A DNA stretch of 64,000 nucleotides from Channa striata (Eukaryota > Chordata > Actinopteri > Anabantiformes > Channidae), in contig CM065170.1 in NCBI GenBank assembly GCA_033026295.1, forward strand, positions 17,742,040-17,806,039, read 5' to 3'. The notes below the pieces were generated by a model, which made no database searches, was not told where the DNA came from, and was given only the letters and a program-made list of their open reading frames with translations. Made by a program: the position numbers and the translations under genes. This document shows positions 23,005-34,800 of the stretch, piece after piece (the first letter of the stretch is position 1; each line of letters starts with the position of its first letter).

Positions 23005-25750
23005 CACAGAAACTAGAAAGGAAGTGGCATTCCACTCATTCACAAGAACCACGCTTAGCCTGGAAAAAGAGTTTAATAGTGTAAAAAATCCCCTGTAAAT
23101 CTAGAACAGCATATTAATTATCACTAATACAGGAAAACAAGAACAATCTCCGGTTTCTTTTAAGCACTGTAGCCAGGCTGACTACGATCCATAGTTCAGT
23201 TGAGTCTAGTATTCCCTCAGTGCTAAGCAGCTATGACTTTATGACTTTCTTCACAAACAAAATCGTAGCTATTAGAAACAAAATTCACCAGACCCTCCCC
23301 ACAAATACAACAGAATTAGAATCATCAGTAAGTCCTCAGTCCCTTTTAGACTGCTTTGTGCCCATAGACCTCACTGAGATAACTTCAACTATTACGTCAT
23401 CTAAACCAACAACATGTCTGCTAGACCCTATTCCAGTTAGACTGCTCAAAGATGCTCTACCCTTATTAGACACGTTCGTATTAGATATCATTAATCTATC
23501 TTTACAAACAGGTTTTGTACCAAAGGCCTAAAAGGTAGCTGTAATCAAACCTCTACTTAAAAACCTAGTCTGGATCCAGGTGTCTTAGCCAATAACAGAC
23601 CAATATCCAATCTCCCCTTTATTTCTAAAATACTAAAGTGGTTGCAAAGTAGCTGCAATCATGTGATCAACTGCGCACAAACAACTGTTTCCATCAGGAT
23701 TTAGAGTTCATCATAGCACAGAAACCGCACTGATTAAAGTCACCTACGATCTTCTTCTGGGTTCAGATAATGGACTAGTACTAGTACTGGACTATACTAG
23801 TTCTGTTAAATCTTTGTGCTGCATTTGACACCATTGATCACAGAATATTATTACAGAGACTAGAACATGTTATTGGGATTAAAGGAACTGCACTAAACTG
23901 GTTTAAATATTATCTATCAGATAGATTCCAATTTGTTCATGTTAATGATCAATCTTCCACGCACACAAAAGTTTATTGGAGTTCCACAAGGCTCGGTGTT
24001 AGGACCAATACTTTTAGGATAGGATATGATAGGATAGGATATGACTTTATTGATCCCACAGTGGGGAAATTGCTGTGTTTCAGCAGCAAACAAAAAAAGC
24101 TGTACTAACTGTGCAAACTGTAGTAAAAATGAAGAATAAATAATCTCTTTTCTGCATATGTACATATTTAACAATGGAAAAAAACAGATGAATATTGCAC
24201 ATCTCCTGGTTACTTGCACAACAGATACAACACACTGTAATTACACATTGTGTATCATTGCAGTGAGGCAGTGTAAAGTCTTATGGCTTTGGGAAGGAAT
24301 GAGCGACGGTAGCGCACCTTCATGCACTGGGGGTGTAACCATCTTGAAAGAGCTGCCCAGAGCCTCCACAGTGTGGTGCAGGGGGTGGGCGATTCCATGG
24401 TGGATGTTAGTTTGGCCACCATCCTTCTGTCTGCCACTTCCTCGATGGAATCCATTGTGCAGCCCAGGACAGGTCTCTGTCCGTACTGCCCCCCGCCCAG
24501 CACACAACAGCACAGAGGACTGCTGAGGCCACCACAGTGTCGTAAAATGTCCATAACAGCTCTGTGCACACACCAAAGGACCTCAGTCTCCTCAGCAGGT
24601 GGAGGCAACTCTGGCCCTTCCTGTACAGAGAGTCTGTGTTGTTTTTCCAGTCCAGTTTTTTGTTTAGGGGAACAGCCAGGTATTTAAAGGTGTCCACAGT
24701 CTCAATGTCTGAGTCCTGGAAGCTCACTGGTGTGTGTGGTGGAGGGTTCTGTCTGAAATCAAGCATTAACTCCTCTGTCTTACTAGTTTTCAGAAACAAG
24801 TGGTTCTTCTTATACCATTCCACAAAATCAGTGATGACCCCCCTGTGTTCCTGCTCATTCTCCCCCAGTACACAGCGGACAATGGCGGTGTCATGGGAGA
24901 AGTTTTACTCTATTCATGTCTCCTCTGACACGCAGTTATATCCATCATATAACTATCAAAACCAGATTAAACAAAAAGCCTATCTAAATGACATTAAGGC
25001 CTGGATGACTTATAATTTCCTTCTACTAAACTCAGATAAAACTGGACCTAAAAATCTCAAAAACTCTTGCCCCCAGTAGTACTGCAAGGAATCTCAGAGT
25101 CATTTTTGGCCAGGATTTGTCATTTAGTTCACACATAAAACAAATATCTAGAACAGCCTTCTTCCACCTAATAAACATTGCCAAAATTAGGACCATCCTG
25201 TCTCAAAGCAATGCTGAAAAACTGGTTCATGCAATCGTTACTTCTAGTTTGGACTACTGTAATTCTCTACTTTCAGGCTGCCCCAGTAACTCTCTAAAAA
25301 GCCTCCAATTAATCCAAAATGCTGCAGCAAGATTGCTGACTGGGATTAGTAAGAGAAATCATATTTCACCTTCGTTAGCTTTCTCTCCATTGGCTTCCCA
25401 TAAAATGTAGAATATAATTTAAAACCCTTCTTCTTACCTATAAAGCTCTAAACGGTCAAGCTCCATCACAACTAAAAGATCTCCTCGTACCATCTCATCC
25501 TAATATACCACTTAAAGTTTGTGGTCTATCTAATTGTGGTCCCTAGAATTTCCAAAAGTAGAATGGGAGGCAGAGCCTTTAGCTATCAAGCTCCTCTCCT
25601 GTGGAACCAGCTCCCAGTCCAGATTCGAGAAGCAGAAACCCTCTCTACTTTTAAGACTAGGCTCCAAACCTTCTTCTTTGATAAAGCTTATATTCTGCCT
25701 TCAGATGACTTTGTTGTAAATTTGCGCTATATAAATAAAGTTATAGTTGA
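23005..25750 (+). pseudogene. L2-type LINE, ORF2 relic, 5'-truncated and interrupted
   Basis: Reading on plus gives pieces of an L2-clade ORF2 in order. First is the linker before the reverse transcriptase (a Leu-Ala-Trp-Lys-Lys block near 23060, then FMTFFTNKIVAIRNKI at 23240-23290). Next come SGFRVHHSTETALI near 23695 and GVPQGSVLGPI at 23978-24010. After the nested insert it resumes with TQLYPS near 24930, SLDYCNSLLSGCP near 25245 and AARLLTGISKRNHIS near 25325. The 3' end is 'gcgctatataaataaag' near 25722-25738. Many frameshifts are present, and the bases that should encode the YADD catalytic box are deleted. There is no 5' UTR or endonuclease. Confidence 0.88.
24017..24902 (-). pseudogene. 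Rex1-type LINE 3' half nested in the L2 element
   Basis: On the minus strand, from 24902 downward, the sequence encodes the end of a Rex1/Babar-like reverse transcriptase: the F-x-x-D box reads FSHD instead of FADD, then NHLFLKTSKTEELMLDFRQ, TFKYLAVPLNKKLDW and, after a frameshift, RRSFLPKAIRLYTA. The 3' end is 'gtgggatcaataaagtcat' followed by 'atcctatcctatc' repeats, the tail expected for this family. TTTTA occurs on both sides (24012-24016 and 24903-24907) as a likely target-site duplication. The copy is 5'-truncated at the catalytic box. Confidence 0.88.
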
Positions 25751-27956
25751 ATCTCTTTCCCATCCATCTTTGTCCACATCTAAAAAAAGAAGGCAACCTG
25801 ATCATAGCCTTGTTCTGCTGCACTCCCATCACCTTGTTTATGCCAGTAACCAAACCAGCCTGCCAGAACAAAGACACAGCAGAATACCTGATGTAGCTCT
25901 TAGGAACCCCATAATCATTTCGTGCTTGATCAGCTGACACATAGAGCGTGACGTTGCCGAGGGTTACAGGGAAGCAAGGTCAGTCGGAGTTGATTAGCAG
26001 CCAGTGAGTGAGGTCACTCTGTGAGAGGTCACGTAAAGGCTGGTTTTGCTGACACACAGTCAGTAAAACCACTAAACACACAGCACCAAAATAACACCAA
26101 AATAATAAAACTAAATGGAAACTGAAATGAGTCATTGGTTAATCATCTTCAGTTCAGCAAATACAGTAGGAATTTAAGTTTAACAGCGTAATGTCAGCCT
26201 GTAAATATCTTCACAGCTATATGATAATACAATCTTCAATTTGCCCTGAATAAATAAAATTCTAAAATTAACACTTTATCAAATGACTGAAAAATTAATG
26301 ACAAAAATCTAATTATCATTCAACTCTGCAAATCCTTAAGCAGATTTAACATCCCAACCACTTATATTAGACAAAGCAGGGAGATGTTATCATTGAACAC
26401 ACTAATCTGTCCTTTCAGGATTTTGTAGATCTTTTTGTTCATTGTTTCACCATAAAATGTGATACATGTTGCAATTTTTCTATGATGTGTTGAATTGCAA
26501 GGTCACACAAAATTCACGGGGATTGCTTAAATGAAATGTTGAAATCACGACATTACAAATTCCTGTAGGGACTGACTGATCAGTCCACCATCCATCAACA
26601 GACAGATACATTTGTGGTGTATTGCTTGTTGCCATGTTGGAGCATTTACCAGCAAAGAGACACAGTTTAGTCCATCAGGAGTTGGTGTAAGTCTAATGTT
26701 TATCAAAATACTGCTGTATCGCAGCAGGTAACAACCGAACAAATCATTACATGGGTGTGAAATCTAGCAGCAATAGCGAACATGACATAGTCACACAGTT
26801 TGCAGGCTCACAAAGACTTGAATTGAGGTGGTGTGTGTAAGGCTGGGCACCTGAACATGCATGGAACAATAATGATAAAGCAGATCAAACAATGTATTTA
26901 CATAAATAAAGATTTTTAGTTTAGCAGAATAATTTTGTTGCATCGGTTTTTGTTGTTGCCATTTTTTGTTTGTTGAGAATGCACCATTGCATAATAGGAA
27001 CTCCCTCCCCAAATTCTTGATCCTAACTAGTTCACAACAGCAAACATAAATTTTACATTAATGCATTTATTTTTTGTTTTCTGGTCACATGACTATGTTA
27101 TATTATCTTCTACACTACAGTTGGAAAGGATATATTAATATATTTAGCATGATTAATTTCAAATTTACATGGCAAATGGCCGGAAACACGGACTAAATTA
27201 ATTCTATTTATTTGAATAACTCCTTTTGTCCTACAAACTCATAAACACCGATACATGACACAATTAAATGACATAGTTGATGTACACTATGTCAAACTGG
27301 ATACAATAAAAGCATTTTTCTGATTGTGTTAAGACTCCTGATGGCTATCGTGAGCTGCCTAATCTTGGAAGCAGTTAAATCATCCCTCCTGACACAGCCG
27401 ACAGCCCCTGAGGAGGACAGTGTGAGTGATGTAGTGTGCAGTTAAAATCCACCAGTGCACTGAGTTGTGAATACAGGAGTGGGACACCGTCTAGTATTTT
27501 ATTGACAGGAGAATTCTACGTGTGGCTCGACCAACCTAGTTAATTATTTGGGGGAGGAGGCAGCATTGAGTTCAAAGGTCAAATGAGTGTCGGTGACCTC
27601 AAGTTGACACCCTATCTCAGGTTGGGCACTCTCATTGATGATATCAATATTAAGGAAGCAGAGCACATAACAGCCACTGCGCTTTATTAAAAAACTTCTT
27701 CTGGCATCTTCTGGTTTTGTGCAGTAGCTGTTACACATGATAACACAGTATGTATACAAATTAATACCATGTCAAGAAAGATAAAAAGTTAATAAAATAA
27801 TGATAATACCATTATTCATTGTGCTACTTAGTGAGTTGAACTGTCCTAAAAAGCCAGAGATATGTTCATGTATTATTCACTGAAATCGCCTCAGTGCCTG
27901 CTGTATGCTGTTTGCGCATATGCAGAAACAGTGGATGTGTGTTAACAGTTGTCGTA
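25751..27956. other. Unannotated sequence
   Basis: No gene or transposon recognised after the L2 tail. A minus frame at 27544-27759 encodes a peptide-like segment ending before a stop near 27543, but it lacks a good acceptor. Confidence 0.4.
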
Positions 27957-28255
27957 GTTATGTTTGGATAAAATGATGAAGGTCTGTTTCCTGACACCAC
28001 AGAGGGTCATTGTACAGACTAATGGCTGTTGGCAGAAATGAGCTGTACTGTTCTCTGTCACAGCAGATTTGAAACAACCTGCTCCGCTGTTTGACCAGCC
28101 GCTCGTTCTCCGTGATGTTTAAGAGTTTGCACGGCATCCTCGTCCCCACTACCAGCTCCAGAATTTAAGTGGTCCCCAGTCCCGAGCCAGCGTTCCTCAT
28201 CAGTTTATTAGTGTCACTGGCTTGACGCCGCTGCCCAGCAGGTAGAAGCAAAAAA
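27957..28255 (-). pseudogene. Rex1-type LINE 3'-coding fragment
   Basis: The minus strand encodes RQRSRLFQICCDREQY-like text followed by SSFLPTAISLYND, the same C-terminal block as RRSFLPKAIRLYTA in the element at 24017-24902. Upstream codons match the 'LINKLMRNAGSGLG' region of the family. The fragment covers about 100 codons with stops; both ends are lost. Confidence 0.75.
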
Positions 28256-28412
28256 GAGATTGCATTGTGGTGATTGAAAAGTGTTATTTTTTGCTCTAAT
28301 ATTTTTCTCTTTAAAAATTTTCTAAACTTATCACATTTTCAACAATCGTTAGACACAAATCAACAATGAATTTCTCTAGTCATGGCAAATCTCTGTCTCT
28401 CCAGTGCCTAAC

Positions 28413-28494
28413 CTGGATTAGTTTCCGTATTTTTTCAGCCATACACACCTCTTCTTTAGTGACGGGCTTGTTGCTCGGCATCAAGATTATAGCT
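28413..28494 (-). CDS. Candidate internal exon, 27 codons
   Basis: A strong acceptor on the minus strand ('cttttgcttgatgtttttccatgcag') leads into an 82-base open segment ending in 'atccag' before GT at 28412-28411 ('gttagg'). In phase 2 it reads AIILMPSNKPVTKEEVCMAE then KIRKLIQ, charged and helix-like. It starts in phase 2 and ends in phase 0. The phase-2 start agrees with the donor of the upstream candidate exon at 28786, about 291 bases away. The gene is not recognised; the splice signals are among the best in the window. Confidence 0.45.
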
Positions 28495-28785
28495 CTGCAT
28501 GGAAAAACATCAAGCAAAAGATGAATTAAACATGATAATGACATTATTAATGTAGAATGAACTTTTATTGCAGTAGTCAGTTCAAGGACCTGTGACTTGC
28601 AAACACTGAGAATAATAAGCACAGTCAGCATATAATGTGGTAAAGTGAGTGATAAGGAGTCTTAAATTTAAAATGAATGAGCCTCTGTCAGTGAGAGAAG
28701 CATTTAACACACTGGGTGAATTACAGGACAATTTGAAACATATTGCTTGCGGGGTACAGTAATTTAACACAAGAGACGTTAATAC

Positions 28786-28868
28786 CTGCTTGAACGCTTC
28801 AACGGTACAAACTCAGTCCAAGGCAAAGTTAAAATTACTGCTTCCTGCTTCAGCGAATCACTCAGATG
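28786..28868 (-). CDS. Candidate exon upstream of 28413-28494
   Basis: A minus-strand frame is open from 28868 to a donor ('aagcag' before GT at 28785-28784, 'gtatta'). It reads SDSLKQEAVILTLPWTEF then VPLKRSS and ends in phase 2, so splicing to 28494 completes an Arg codon. The true acceptor is undetermined: an AG near 28815 follows a moderate pyrimidine tract, and others lie upstream. The exon may be shorter than given. Confidence 0.35.
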
Positions 28869-31800
28869 TCATTTAAACCCAGAATTCTGCATTTCCTGAA
28901 GAAAACGCGTGTGATTGCTGAAAGCCAGCTGCCAGAAGAATTCTGACCATAGAATATGCCCCTGCTCCAAAAAACGATTCAAGCTTGATTAAGATTAAAT
29001 AATCAAAAAAAAGTTGAGTAAACCAGCTAAGTGAAAATAAAGCCATTGCAAGATGTTTAATAGGAGACGAAATAAGACGACATTTATGAGGTTCTGTTAA
29101 ATACATAACCGCAAGCAGTGCTTTAAAAGGAACCATTAGACAGGAATAGATGGGATGTTTCTCTTTTCTCTTTTCTTGAACTGCTAATTCCTCACAGACA
29201 CCAGAATAAGACCACCTCTGACTTATCTGGTGACATTTTGTAGCTTTCTGACCTCCAGGTTAAAAACCACAGGAATGAAAGTGGGAACTAGCGTTTAGTG
29301 ATGGATGACGTATTTAACAACTGTATGAACACAAAGACTTACTGCGGTAAAAGTGTTTGGACCACACTAACATTTCTACTGAAGTTAAAGGAAATAAGTG
29401 TTTTAGCATTTATTTCAAGTATTAAAGTCAAAAGGATGTGACTTTTCAGTCTCCGTGTCCCTTTCTGTGGATCCGTGCTGCTTTAGGTTTGTTGTTCAGT
29501 GCATGTAGATCATTGTACTATAGACGATTACAGATCATTTTTTAAATTATTATTTCTTCATTTATACAGGTTAGTGTCATTGAGACAAAATATCTCATTT
29601 TCAAGAGAGAGCTGTTTCACACATACACAAAATGATGGCATTTTATTTCTAGAACTACAGGCACAAATGAAAAGGATCTGAATTTTCAGAGAGGGATTCT
29701 TTTCCCATTCAGACTGTGTGTGTGTGTTCGGTTAGCAGCTGCCTGGCTGTCCTCAGAGCGCTGGCCTGTGTTCAGGAAGAGTCACGCTTCCTAAATGTCC
29801 TTGAGCAACATGGAGAGTCCCCACAAACTCTGAGCTGACCTTCAGCTCTGACCTCTCTGGATGTGGGATAACTGAAGGAGTCACCTCGAATCAGTGTTTA
29901 ATTTAACACGTTGTCGGGAGCGATCCCGAGGCAGCATTGAGCATGTGAGACGCGATGACAGCTGTCAGTCACACACACATATATGTCCGAGCTGAAGGTG
30001 AAAGGTTTTTCTGAGGGGGCAGTGAATCAGGGAAGTGAACTTCCTAAGATGTACGTCAGTGCAGCACTTGAGTCACAGTCTAGACGACCTCCGCCCCCCC
30101 CCCTCTGGGGTGTCTGCTGCTACAGATTTAGGTTGTTTTGCTCTGTTTCCAGACATCTGGGTTGGCCATTATTAGACACTGTCCTTATTTTGAAGCCTCA
30201 GCTGGGAGGCGTGATTCCCCATCACAACCTATAAACCCCGTGTTGCTCAGAAAATAGGCCAGCAAAGGTGACTCCCCAAACTTGCAGACCATGAATCTGG
30301 CATGCGGTCAGAGGACAAGTTCCTTGTGTTTACTTTGAGCTGAAACAATTGAAATACTTTTAATCGTAATACCTACAAGGGCATTCTACAAAAACAGATG
30401 ATTATGCAGTACTGTCAGGATTCACAACCAAAAGAAGGACCTAACCACATTTATACTGGAATAATGGGGATACATTTGGATATAATATACTTATACTGAA
30501 TGTTATGGTTGGTCTATTGCAGAAAAGGTTTACTCTTTCTCTAAAGTGCTTATTAACCTTTGTTCCAAGTGCTTTTGTTGCTTAAATCTAACTGTACAAG
30601 CCAACAACAACTTTCTCTGTGTTTGTTCTACATCACCAATGGCACCATCTAAGTCCTTGAATTTAGCCAAGATTTCGTCAAGGAAATAAATGTTTTGCTG
30701 TTGGTAGATGTGAATGATGGGAGCAACAAATGAGTGTGCAAGGTTAGTGTTCAGCTGTATGCAGCTTTCTCACCGTGTTCTGTGGGGTTTTTGTTATCAC
30801 CTCAACATGTTCTGTAGAATTATTACTCATCGGCTCAATAGTGGAACACAGAAGTCCAATAAAGCTGCAGCTTTTTTTTTTGTTGCCCTCTAACACGAGG
30901 AAGCCTGCCTCTACACTAAGCACGTGTGAAACTCTGGACGTGACCTAAGGGCGGTGATGTGTGCTTTGTAGGCCCACATTCCACTGAAATAACGGATAAC
31001 AAAGGCAGCGCTTCATTCGTTCAAATAAAATGTTACATGAATTCACAATCCAACCAGTTACACATTTTCAACAAAACATATGATATGATTATGATGTGTT
31101 AATGTGTATTGCTAATTGATCCTTTCACATGGCAGAGGTAGGAGCCTACGTCCTCTGTGATTGGCTGCAGCTGTAGATACCAGCTGTGCCGAATCAAGTT
31201 GTGGCTTTGCCTGTAGTGCGGTAGTATGGTGTCAACTGGGAATTATAAACTCAGAAATAGAATCATAACAACCCATGCACGTGGCTGTAGCCACAATCCC
31301 AGTGACACCATCCCGGTCATAATCAGAGCTGCAGCCTGGCTCAGTCTAACACCTCTGTCTATGCTGTGTTCCTGGGATAACTAGCTTCGACTTTATAATA
31401 TGCTTCTTTCTGCTGAGCAGCCTCCATTGAGGATGAATTTACTCTATGACATAGCTGTCTAATAATGCAGGTCAGTCTCCGTTCTAAGCGTAAATTGGAG
31501 GGAAAGCGAGTTATGCATAAAAAGCTGATGTCATCCTCAGGAGGCCTCGTGCAACAGTGTCCTCAAACTCAGAAGGGAAAGAGTTTTGTTTTTTATAGTT
31601 TCCACATTTTTCTATTTTTGAAATCACCATTAAGTTTGTGATGCTGTCAGTCCAGGCTCCTCTTGGCCAATTGAATCTGTTTTCTGTTTGGTAGGTCCAG
31701 CAGAAACATTAATTCAAAGCCCTCCACGTGTGATTCTGCCCTCCTCCCTGCGCTCCCTCCCCTGACTCCTCATCTTTACTGGTTCCCAAGTGAAATGACG

Positions 31801-34800
31801 ATATTGTCGAACCATTACCACCCTCTCCTCTATCAGCAACTTATAAGAAATAAAAGGCCTTTAATTAGCTGAATCAAAGATTTTAATGAAATATTGTTAA
31901 TCCAGCTTGACATGATCTACTTTCTACATGTCCCTGAGCACCACCTCAATTAGAACAGAAACAAAGAAAGGATTACATATAGACGAAGTACATAAAGGAC
32001 GCAGGAGCTGCTGTGGTGCATGGGAGAGGTCACTTTAAATCCATTTTAATGACCTGAGTGGAATTCAACGGTTTGCAGCCGGGTTTACTGCCTTTACACA
32101 GCCTTCAACACCCCCACAGTAGTTGTCAAGAATGACCTAAAATTAATTTAAGTGTACACATAAAGGTTTTTAATGAATTTAACACAGAGGTACAATTCTC
32201 AGATCCTGTTAACAGTGTTTTACATTTACGATTTTTATTAAACTGAATTAGCAAGAGCAGTAAAGCTAAACCACGGCCTTTTCCCTAATCCACGGCTTAT
32301 TTCTTTGTGTCGTAGATTATCATACTGATGCACCAGTAAACCACACTGCTAAACTGAGCAACATTTTACATTTGATTATGTAAAATATTGGCACTTTAAC
32401 ATATAAGTAATTAGCATATCAGTTGCTTTGAAACTCACATTTTCTGCCAGTACGTGCAATAACGTTTGCCCATTTGTACGACATCACACAGTGTCCGCAC
32501 AGATCCAAACCTCACATGATAGTGTAAGGACGTGACCGCAGCTCCCTAATATATTCATGAACTAAAGTTTCAACTAAAGTAAAATTCTTAGCCACACAGC
32601 CGGGCTGTTGATAAGGTCTCGAAGGAACGTCAGTGCCACCCAAGAAACTGATCCAATTATTCTCTCAGGGCTCAGCCATTGATTCAATCAACAGGATTGG
32701 TGGTGATTGATTTAATTAGTGTTTGTTTAGTGCCTGGGAAGCAAGCCTCCATGTAAATAGGTGTGTAGTTTTTGCAGCTGTTAGTATTTTGTTAATTTGA
32801 TGAGGGATGTCTCCCTGTTGCCTCCCCAACTGTAGCTGGTATCAAGGAACTGTCCCCTGAAAAAGGTTTTGACTGTGGTTTATATTTAAGTGGAGTCCCT
32901 GAATCCCTTCTTAGCATTATTACGACATTATTGAACACTCTGAAAAGTCAGCTTTATCTGGCATAAAAAACACAAATTCCTACTTAATCCACTGAATCTG
33001 GACTTTAGGGGCAGAACAAACAGTCAACCACGTCTCCTGAACACTAGATTAGTACACAACTAAAGAGCAAACACATTTTCAATAAAATCTTTTTTGTTTT
33101 TTTTGAGACATGTTCATTTGCATATTTAGCCCATTCCATCTGAATATTGAATGTATCTATAAAATGTTGGCATACAGCATTTTTTGCAGTTTCGATGTGA
33201 TGTGATTACAGAATGTGTAGACACCTCGTGTTCATGTTTGGGCAATAAAAAATTTATTTAAAACAGGTCCACAGTGACTAAAGACAGTGCATGTATACGC
33301 TGATTGACATTTAAGCTGTTCCTAAACTGGAATATGGATGGATATAAACCTCCGTTTTGGTTTGACAGTGAACCCACATAAATTTTTATTTATATAAATT
33401 TGTCCCTGTGCTATAACACATTTGCATTACAAACAACTGCTGTGAGCATCCATTTATGCCTGTCAGTGCAAGACGGAGCAGCAAAGCGCCTTGTATTGTG
33501 CAGCTATCATTCCTGAGACAATGGCTCTGGTATTTTTAGAGAACTATTTTCAGACACGTCAGTTTGTTACTACACCTCGCATTTTATTAATAGGATCACA
33601 TTCATATGGAAGAATGAGAATCATAAATAAGACTGTGAGTGCTCACTTTAACCAAACGAGATAACAGCTCCCTTTAATTAATTAGCTTTAGCCAACAAAA
33701 GCTACTGCGGCTTCTTTAAAGTAACTTAATCTATAATTTAAAACATGCATTTATGTGTTTATGCACACACCTCCAAAGGTTGTTTTTCAGTTAACAGAGA
33801 ATGAAGTCTCTGAAGAAAACGCTGGCTTCTTTAAAACAGAAAACTCCCCTGTCCTGTGTTTTGACATCCACTCTTTATAGGAACTTTGTTGCTGTTAAAT
33901 CATGTGATCAATGCCCAACCAGGAACATCTGCTTGCAGAAAAAGATGTTGGGCTGCAGCAGCTTTATGAAGTAGGAGATATTGTCTGGGACCTGTTAATT
34001 ACTGCAGAAGATGGACCTTCAGACGAAAATAGTTTAAATTAAAAATTCGAAAAAAATTCTAACTTCTTGAAAAAGCTGATAGCATGTGTGTCTCACTGCC
34101 ACTCTTGATTATCACCTTTTTACTTTGCTTGCTAGATATCACCAAAATCCTACATGTGTAATCATATGTAACGACCCAACTGGTAGGAACTATAACTACA
34201 GGATGACATTAACAGTCATTCATACATCATGTCCTTTAGTAATGGCAGAGCCTAACGACACTTTTCATTATCACCCATGTTACTGCTTCTTAAAATGTAC
34301 TACAAGGTGCCATATATGATGTGTTAACTCACCAAAATCCTTGGATAACAGCTGTTTGACAGCTGCATAATAGGTGTTCGGAGTGTGCTGTGATCTCAAA
34401 TCATTAACATACTGCTCCTAATCTGATTCCGTTTCCGTGGTTATTATCACACTGAAAGCCTGAGGCCCGCTGAAGATGACCAAAACCCAGACATGTACCA
34501 GAAAGACGGTGGAAGTAGGTTTCACTTTAAAACAAGAATAATAAAGACCAGGTGTTGAGAAACATGTGCACAAAGCCCAAAACCCAAATCCTGACACATT
34601 TTCATCCGATTGTGATTCTGCTGTAGCGTATAACTCCGTGCTACAATATGTGCATCCTTCATAGGATGACATCCTAAAAATATCCATTTCTGTTGGCCTA
34701 TTTATCATTTATATAATGTTTACTCACTAGACGAGAAAATTACATCAAATTTGAAACCAGAAATGACAGAGGGCAGAGCTTCTGTCTCAAAACACACAGA

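Noticed and set aside
24564..25079. 171-codon plus open frame
   Set aside because: Antisense of the Rex1 fragment running into broken L2 sequence; not a gene.
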